This document shows positions 9,745 through 16,133 of a DNA stretch of 16,133 nucleotides, piece by piece. This DNA comes from Podila epigama (Eukaryota; Mortierellomycota; Mortierellomycetes; Mortierellales; Mortierellaceae): contig JAAAVE010000605.1 in assembly GCA_015679605.1 (NCBI GenBank), positions 1 to 16,133 of the forward strand, given 5' to 3'. The stretch's first letter is position 1. Each line of letters begins with the position of its first letter. The position numbers and the translations under genes are program-made. The notes beneath the pieces are model-generated. The model was not told the origin of the DNA, searched no databases, and was given only the letters and a program-made list of their open reading frames with translations.

Positions 9745-12478
9745 TTAGGCCAGGAGGTGGGCTAGAATGGTTTATCAAGGATAGGATGCAAAGTTAGTTC
9801 TAATTGGTCACACTGGATGGACATACATATTTTGCATTTAAAGATACATCCAAACTTACATCGCACTGGTGCTGCTACTGACTCCAGGTCACCAACAACC
9901 ACTTCGTGCATTCTCCTCTGGAACTCGTATCTTATCCTCAGCTGCTTCTTCTCACCCAAACATGGGTCGTAAAATCCGAGAATATGGTTCTGCAAAGTGG
10001 GAATGAGAAAGAAGCGAGAAAAAAAAAACGTGGTTGTCAGTCATCTTGTTGGATGGCATTATATGATATCCATGGCCATACATATTCGAAAAGCAAATGC
10101 TTAAATCGTTTCACTTGTTACCTTGGAGTGTCCAGCTGGCATTGAGAGCTGCGAGTTGTTGACGAGGGCTTGGACGGCGATAGTGACATCGGCAACCAAA
10201 CCAGCATTGAGATTGCCATACAATGCTTCAACGATCACCAAACCATCCTTTTCCCTTTCCTGTTTCGTCTTGCGTGCAGTTGACTCGCGGAGCAACTCCA
10301 TTGCCTCTTCGGCCTCTTTCTTCTGGTTGGCAATGAATTCTGCGTGCACTTGGCGGAGCTCATGGATCTTTTCAGCACGCTCCCTTCTCCTCTTGGGCTT
10401 GACATATCCCACATCCACGGCAGTGATCGCACAGATCGGGGCAGCAATGGCCCAGAACGCGATCTTGGGGTTAAAGTCGGCTGACAAGACAATGGGGACG
10501 GTAATACTTTGTCCCAGGCGCTTGACTCTGCAGGGTGAAGAAAGTAATATGAATTTCGAGAAAATTGTTAGTCTTCACTCTGGACATTACATGCGTGCAT
10601 TCCTGGTTATTCAATGGTAGTCAATCGACATACTTGATGTTGAACACGATTCCTCCGCTGAGGCCAACTTCGACAGCGAGGCCAACTTTGGTGTGGTCAG
10701 TCACTTGACGGTCTCCTCCAATGCTAGCGTTGATTCCTGCGACAGTGGACATACTTCCGCCAACACGGACCCTTGTTGAACGATCCCATCTCCAAGTACG
10801 GTCGAGAGAGATATGAGACTGCATCAGGCCCGCCTGAATCTCTGCTTGGTAGCTACTATCACCATCCTGAGAACTAACGCCCAGCGCCATTGACGAAAAC
10901 TCACGACGACGTTCAAAGACAGGTCCCCATGAGCCAATGGCCCACTCTCCAGTGCGATAAGTCATGTATCCAGTGGCACCCTTTGTGATGCGTCGTCCAA
11001 AAGTCATGACCAGGGGTGCCGGTCCTTGAAAGTTGCGAACCTGAGCTGTTCCGGTAATAAAGGTCAGCGGGTCGATCGAATAAGTGCCCTTGAAGACGCC
11101 AATGCGGGGGTTCAAGAGTGCTGATCCAACCTAGACAAAGGTTCGTATTGATATATTTTCGTCAAGTGACAAAAACAGCAGTAAACTGTTAGAACTGATA
11201 TACTCCTGTCATAGGGGTTTTGCGTCCGTCATGTTGAGTACAGAATAAGAATGGCAGTTGACATACCTCCACTTGACACTTTTCTGAAAAGGAATGGCGA
11301 ATAGTTCCAACCACGTTTCCTCCGCCCATGCCGGACCTTGATGTCATCTGTCCTCCAACAATCAACTGAGTCCTGGCGCCAAATTGAGTCTAGTATGCAA
11401 AATGTCGGACGAGTGCAAAAAAATGGGTGAATAAAGTCATAAGGATCCGGCCAGACTGTTTTTCGATACGATAAAGTATATGTCCATTTTTTTTTGTGAT
11501 CATTTACCTCGAACGAGTTCTTCATATGAAGTTGCATGATTTCAGTTCGCTTCAAAGAGTCCAAGAAACCGGTCTTTTTCTTTGATGCAAAGGCCGTGCC
11601 TCCAAAAGGAGAGAGAATATCACGATTGTTAAAGACACGCGAGGCGTCGATGTTGACAGTGATGTCGTTCCTGGATCGGACCAAGCTCTCCAGTTCCAAC
11701 TCACGCTTTTCCCGTGCAAGACGCGCATATTCATCCCGAAGCTGTAGTTGAACGAAATTGTACACGATGTTAATCAGAGCGTATGGATCAGATCAGCATC
11801 CAAGTGACAATAGGAAAGAAAGAGAGAGAAAAGATGTTGTTATCAACAATGACGAACGACTATCAGAACCACAATACAACTTGCCTCTTGTGGGGTCTTG
11901 ATCTTGTGGCCAACTTCCCACTTTGTGTTCACGCCTTCTTCTCCGTATTCATCATAAGCTGTTCTAAGCTGAGGGTTGCTCAAGACTTGAAAGAAACGAG
12001 AATTGAATCATTAGATCACAAGTGCAAGATACAGTGTATATAAAATAATATTCTCGGGATATAAAAAAATTTGCATACCTTCAAAGGCCTTGTTGATAGT
12101 GTGGAACTTTGTCTCTGCAGCCTCTTTCAGTGTTGGATGACTGTGCTTGTCGGGATGAAAGACTCTGCTCAAACGCTTGTATGAATCCTTGATTTCTTCC
12201 TCAGTAGCCTATCAAAGACAAAAGAATACAGAAGACAAAATCTGTTAGAAAACTTGCTGTCTGTCACTAACACTTTTGCCTTAAAGCGAGGCCCATTCAA
12301 TGTAATGTGTGTGAATGCAATGAAAAATGCAGCGTACACTTTTGGACAGGTTGAGGACAGCATAGTAATCGACCTCGGATGGTTTCAAGTTTTCAAGATC
12401 GGCAAGGAGGTCGTCATGTTCAATGTGACGGCCCGGGATGTCGGAGGGCATGGACCTGTCGTCGTAAGGATCGTCCAT
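9745..12478 (-). CDS. DNAJC11: DNAJC11-family mitochondrial J-domain protein
   Basis: DNAJC11 is a mitochondrial membrane J-protein linked to the MICOS/cristae machinery in animals. Nine exons, 12478-12338, 12208-12079, 11985-11885, 11741-11508, 11389-11267, 11130-10634, 10527-10122, 9989-9860 and 9761-9745, join to 592 aa (human 559). The J domain (about 36-106) starts DYYAVLNLSKS and has the HPD triad at 65-67 in RVFHPDKH. A beta-rich central part (about 150-425) contains GVFKGTYSIDPLTFITGTAQ and many alternating polar/hydrophobic strands. A hydrophobic segment (about 431-446) precedes a charged helical stretch (452-504). The C-terminal domain (DUF3395 type) has GLVIVEALYG and GFYDPCLGEKKQLRIRYEF, matching the human FYDPC region. 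Odd points: the fourth intron... counted as the third, 11884-11742, begins GC not GT, and the final exon encodes only five residues before TAA. Reading through the last intron instead gives a Cys-rich tail ending at 9762. Identity is very secure; the last exon is probable. Confidence 0.93.
9762..9859 (-). other. Last intron of DNAJC11, possibly retained in some transcripts
   Basis: Donor CGAT|GTAAGT, a CTAAC branch site, and acceptor ATTCTAG; 98 nt, normal for this genome. Splicing adds S-H-L-L-A and TAA (9747-9745). The acceptor TAG is itself the in-frame stop if the intron is kept, which would replace the tail with 32 residues containing five cysteines. Confidence 0.65.
11742..11884 (-). 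other. GC-AG intron in DNAJC11
   Basis: The donor reads GAG|GCAAGT and the acceptor CTACAG, joining exons in phase 0 as TPQE|LRDEYAR, where human DNAJC11 is continuous (RTPAEIREEFERL, as remembered). Nearby GT alternatives at 11880 and 11877 both shift the frame into an early stop. All other introns inferred in this window start with GT. Confidence 0.8.
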
Positions 12479-12772
12479 GATGTGAGTGATGATGTGATAA
12501 TGGCGTGATAATGGTGAGAAGAAGAAAAAAGAAAAAAAAGAAAAGAAAAAGGCAATGTCAAACGGTTCCCAAAAAGGCTATTCCCACTTCCTCACGTCCC
12601 GAAAACTGCTCTCACCCACTGAATCAATCACTTTATGATCAACTCAACGGGCACAGCGTGGCAGCACAAGCCACCTTTTGTATTCTCTCTCTTCTTTTCT
12701 TCTTCACACAAAAAACACACAAACACTACTACGCTACTTCACTTCCTTCACTATACACATCTCCATTCTCAC
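12479..12772. promoter_or_regulatory. Divergent promoter region between DNAJC11 and the HAUS5-like gene
   Basis: This 294-bp region separates the two start codons. A purine tract on the plus strand at about 12513-12551 reads as a CT-rich tract on the DNAJC11 sense strand, 35-73 nt before its ATG, typical of a fungal leader/initiator zone. The HAUS5-like side has CT-rich sequence at about 12681-12705. No TATA box stands out. Confidence 0.5.
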
Positions 12773-15516
12773 ATGGAACACCACCATCCCAAATCGTCAT
12801 TGACAATGTATCCACATTCAACCACTCAACTCGAAAAGTCTACACCTGCAGACCAGCTCGCTGAACGCGTTTGCGACTGGGCTACGACGGAACTACGATA
12901 CCAGACAAGAAGCGACCAACCCCTCACAAGCAGTCATCCCAGATCACCTACAGTATCTCACACGGCTAATAAAGGCCTTTTTCCACATGAGGTATCAAGG
13001 TATTATGCATGACCCATTCTCTGGATATCGCTTATTTTTTCTTTCGTTTTTTTTTTTTCATCTCTGCTGCTGCTAATTCTCATTTCTTCCGTCGATTAGA
13101 CTCTGTGAAGGACCATGGGGGCCTATTCTCGAGTTCCTCGTTAATAATACCGCAAGCCGCACGTAAGATGGGAACGGCATTGATCTTATCGCAATTCTTT
13201 CCACACACAAACACAGACCGTTAAAAAAAAAAAAAGAACACACCCTCAAAAAGTTGCATGATCTTCAAAATTCACCGAAAATCTTTTGTTTCCTTGATTG
13301 GCTTCATTGCTATCCTTCATAATAGAACCGCGCATGAGGCACAGACGCGTCGGCAAAAGGAACAAACTGGGCTTTCTTTTAGTGATCCGAGTCATTACCC
13401 GGATCTCAAGCGGAAGGAATATCAAGACAAACTTGCGCAGTGTCATGACTTTACTTTGAAAATTGCACTAAAAAGTATGAATTATGTACTTTCAAGGAAC
13501 ATGGATGACATGAAGGGTATATAAAAAAAGTGTATGTTTGCTAATACATGAGGTAAAAAAATTGGCAAACTTCTTAGAGCAGGAGATTGCATGCGCAAAG
13601 GAGAGGGTTCGTCTGCATCGCCAAAAGCAGACTCTACAAGAGATCCACCATCAACAGAGTATCAACAAGATTAGAATTCTACAACAATATGAACCACTGC
13701 TCCGCTCCGTTCAAAGTGACGATGGACAAACACTGGGCATGTCAAAGAGTCTGACACAGGATCGAACTGCATTGGAGGTACGAGACCATATTTTATTTAT
13801 CCTGTTCGGTCTCTCACCATCATGGAAAGGTACGCGCGTACAATTAAACTTACTCCAGGGTGCCTTTAGGATGCTGTGTCAAGCGTACTAGATGATGTAT
13901 CTCGAGCAACTAGGATGATTTTCTTAGAGTAAGTGTTTCCAGTGCCCTTCTTCATAATCGCATCTTGAAACGGATGGTTCAAGCAGTAATAGAGAACTGC
14001 TGGTTCTAAAACTTCCATCTCATTATTATAGTGGCAAAAAGTTGCCGCAAGACAACACTGCCAAATCCACCCTGAAAAATTTCCATCACTCGTTGAATCA
14101 ACTCCAGGCGGACAACGCGACTTTCTTGCAAATCATAGGCGACCGAAAGACACACATTCTGGGACGACTGAAGGAGATTCAATCTGAACTGTCAGAGAAA
14201 TCTACAGCCCCAAAGTCAAGTGCAGCTGCTTTGATAGAGGTAAGATGAACCATCGTCTACTTTAGCAGATGGTTGGACTACAAGATTATTGCTGACGTTT
14301 GGAGGTGCTTTCTTTTCCATCACAGACATTCCAAGGTCACCATCGCGAAAGAGTCGCAGAAGTGGAGTCTGTGCAAAGTCGAGTGGAATCATGCGAGCAG
14401 GAAAGAGATCAGCTATATGAAAGGATGCGTCAAGATGCACAGCGGCGACAACGGGAAGGACAGCTTGGTGATCACCATCAAGAATTGGAAGAATCAAAGG
14501 CACACATCCACGGTCTCAGTGCAGCACTAGAGTTTGTGCAAGCAGAGCAGCTGAGTATGGTGGAACGAGTTGTGTCTGTTGACGAACAATCAAAGGCCTT
14601 GGATGCTTTGAGTCGGACCTCGCGAAACATGGATCAAAAGCTGGTAAGGTGTCGACAGTGATGACCAGTGACATGAGGAGAGCATTCCAACTTTTCTGCC
14701 AACTAGCTTTTTTTAACAGCTTGCTCTGGTTTCTAGCTTTCAATTCAAACACAGATTAGCCAGCTGGAGGCGATGATTCAAAGATCGAAACAATTGGTAC
14801 CTGACATTGCGGGAGAGTCAGCCGGATACGTTGCCAATGCCATCAGTGCAAGGTTACTCCAGCTTTCTAAACTTGCCCAGCAACGGATATCTTCAGTTCA
14901 GTCTGAGGCAGATTTGCTTTTAAGAATGACCGCATTAACTCATCCAGACACAGAAAGTAGCACCAGAGGTAGTGTTACTCTCTGTCGGGACCTCATGGAG
15001 CATGGTATAGGATCACATGCCAAGAACAGCGCCGATATTCATTCAGCGTTGTCCTATTATGAGACGGCCAATCGGGCATGCTTGTCTCTAGAGCAGCCCC
15101 TGTTGCAACTTTTACACTTTCAGCAACTGGCTTCTGTTCAATCGCGTACAGTGGATGCAGCACAAGATGATGCACAGCAAATGAAACAGGAGATGAACTC
15201 GATCGTCTCCAAGATGGAGCAGTCCATCGACGCCCTGTCAACATTTACATCCCAGGAAACGTTGTCTCTAGCCAGAGCCGGAGCACAGTTGAATCAGGAT
15301 GGACAATTGTCGATTGACAGTCTTAGCTCGACATTTGATAGAGACATCAAAGCCATGTCACGGCTTATTCTGTGCTTGGATGCAGCACAAGACGCAGAGG
15401 TAGCGCGAAAGCTGGAAATGACGAGGTCCAGGCTAGACGAAGGCATGCAAGTTAGGCAAAACATCCATGCTTTGATCAAAGACTATGATACACTTCAAAG
15501 CCACAAAGCAGACTGA
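12773..15516 (+). CDS. HAUS5: Coiled-coil protein, probable augmin subunit HAUS5/AUG5 homologue
   Basis: Augmin recruits gamma-tubulin to spindle microtubules to branch new ones. Exons 12773-12999, 13100-13162, 13217-13252, 13326-13474, 13578-13777, 13870-13928, 14032-14239, 14326-14643 and 14755-15516 join to about 673 aa (human HAUS5: 633). The N-terminus has LAERVCDWATTEL (29-41) then RLCEGPWGPILEFLVNNTAS (76-95). This resembles the HAUS5/plant AUG5 pattern of an EW-x-x-x-E/WAVEEM helix followed by R-x-x-C-x-G...IW-x-FL-x-x-V-x-S-x-x-T, from memory. The rest is almost all helical and heptad-like (AKERVRLHRQKQTLQE; VAEVESVQSRVESCEQERDQ; SIVSKMEQSIDAL), with no catalytic motif. Exon 3 (36 nt, phase 2 at both ends) is weak: it contains a 13-A run and ends at a poor donor (GTTGCA). 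Skipping it keeps frame and gives 661 aa. The other junctions are in phase with good sites. A second in-frame ATG is at residue 12. If not HAUS5, it is an unassigned coiled-coil protein. Confidence 0.6.
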
Positions 15517-15565
15517 ATGTCACACCAAGCAAAGCTTTCGTCAATGTGATTCCATGCGGGAGCAA

Positions 15566-15571
15566 AATAAA
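15566..15571 (+). terminator. Poly(A) signal AATAAA for the HAUS5-like gene
   Basis: AATAAA lies 49 nt after the TGA stop (15514-15516), followed by an A run. The convergent gene stops at 15632, so the two 3' UTRs are packed into 115 bp or overlap. Confidence 0.55.
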
Positions 15572-15631
15572 AAAAAGTTCATTATCATATGAAACATGAG
15601 GACCGGTTGTTCAAGAGAGAAGAATGATTGT

Positions 15632-15958
15632 CTAGTCGTCAAACGAGATACTGCGGAACCTGTCCAAGATGGGCTCGAGTAGCTTAAGTAAAGACTTTTG
15701 CGAGGGTTTTGATTTGCTGTGGTAGGAAGAGACAATGGGAGAGGAGGTTAGAGAACGAATCATCAGACACTTGTCAGTACTGGGACGTGAAAGACTAAAA
15801 ACTCACCAGTATCGAACAACGGCTTCAAGAGGCGGGACCAAAGCTGCGGTCTGTCCATGAAGAGAATCGTCCTCCATCAACCAGACGGAGAGAATTCTTA
15901 TTGATGCCAAATAGATCAGGTTAGTGCTCAAGGTCTCTGGGGTTGACGAACTTGTGGC
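15632..15958 (-). CDS. 3' end of a gene cut by the window, possibly neurochondrin family
   Basis: Two exons are visible: 15958-15807 and 15716-15632, ending in TAG. They are joined across a 90-nt intron (donor TG|GTGAGT, acceptor CTACCACAG), encoding 78 residues. The upstream exon is helical: NLIYLASIRILSVWLMEDD then TAALVPPLEAVVRYC. The last exon is LLKLLEPILDRFRSISFDD. The block I-x-L-A-S-x-R-x-L-x-x-W-L-x-E-x recalls the neurochondrin family (helical repeat proteins with R-V-L-x-A-W-L-A-E-E), but the piece is too short to be sure. Other Armadillo/HEAT-type proteins are possible. An acceptor CATACATAG before 15958, with a CTAAC branch upstream, shows that an intron precedes this exon; its donor is probably beyond the window. 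Confidence 0.55.
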
Positions 15959-16078
15959 CTATGTATGATGGGCAAGGAAGGCGAGAATAGACATAATTGT
16001 TAGAAAGTCAAAAACTCTGGTGACTTTATCGAAAGACGACCAATTCAGTTGAACGAAGGACAACATTCAACAAGTAAC

Positions 16079-16133
<55 letters not shown>
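16079..16133. repeat. (AAT)n trinucleotide microsatellite running off the right edge
   Basis: A perfect AAT/TAA repeat of 55 nt (about 18 units) continues to the last base. It probably lies in an intron of the right-edge gene, since the acceptor at 15959 has no obvious donor between it and the repeat. True length unknown. Confidence 0.9.

Noticed and set aside
10123-10620. 165-aa plus-strand open frame
   Set aside because: It is antisense to DNAJC11 exon 7, whose protein is clearly conserved; the frame is a shadow of it.

Overview
This window is ordinary nuclear DNA of a fungus. All recognisable genes are eukaryotic, and nearly all are broken by spliceosomal introns of about 54-160 nt with GT(A/G)AG(T/G)-type donors, CTAAC/CTGAC/CTAAT-like branch points and YAG acceptors. 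The proteins are conserved fungal housekeeping and cell-division factors. A DASH-complex subunit places it in the fungi. The intron density, together with an augmin-like subunit (lost in the budding and fission yeast models), fits an early-diverging filamentous lineage such as Mortierellomycota/Mucoromycota. That placement is inference from gene content only.

Layout: 1-41 (-) 5' half of a tRNA-Leu(AAG) cut by the window edge. 346-3911 (-) alanyl-tRNA synthetase, 6 coding exons, 961 aa, with a probable extra intron in its 5' leader. 4410-7418 (-) Sec1/Munc18-family exocytic SM protein, 8 exons, 731 aa, with a Pro/Gln-rich tail. 7864-8547 (-) intronless 227-aa protein of unknown function. 9021-9348 (+) DAD1, a two-exon 78-aa DASH/Dam1 subunit easily missed because neither exon is long. 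9745-12478 (-) DNAJC11-type J-protein of mitochondria, 9 exons, 592 aa, including a GC-AG intron and a 17-nt last exon. 12773-15516 (+) coiled-coil protein whose N-terminus resembles the augmin subunit HAUS5/AUG5, 9 exons, about 673 aa. 15632-15958 (-) the last two exons of a gene running off the right edge, possibly neurochondrin-like.

The genes do not form one pathway: translation (AlaRS, tRNA-Leu), secretion (Sec1), mitochondrial organisation (DNAJC11) and spindle/kinetochore function (DAD1, HAUS5-like). DNAJC11 and the HAUS5-like gene are divergent across 294 bp. The unknown gene and DAD1 are divergent across 473 bp, which holds a TATA box, four CTGCGG hexamers and an E-box. DAD1/DNAJC11 and HAUS5-like/the right-edge gene are convergent pairs. 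Simple repeats are mainly intronic or at the right edge. The left edge falls inside a multicopy-type gene and the right edge inside a (TAA)n tract, so the window may be a whole contig.

I found no mobile element, CRISPR array, biosynthetic cluster or convincingly new multi-gene system. The best leads are the hidden DAD1 gene, the HAUS5-like identification, a possible non-AUG start for a mitochondrial AlaRS isoform exposed by splicing of the leader intron, the GC-AG intron and alternative Cys-rich tail in DNAJC11, and the repeated hexamer in the DAD1/unknown-gene promoter region. All exon boundaries were worked out by hand from frame continuity, splice consensus and family similarity; no alignment was run.
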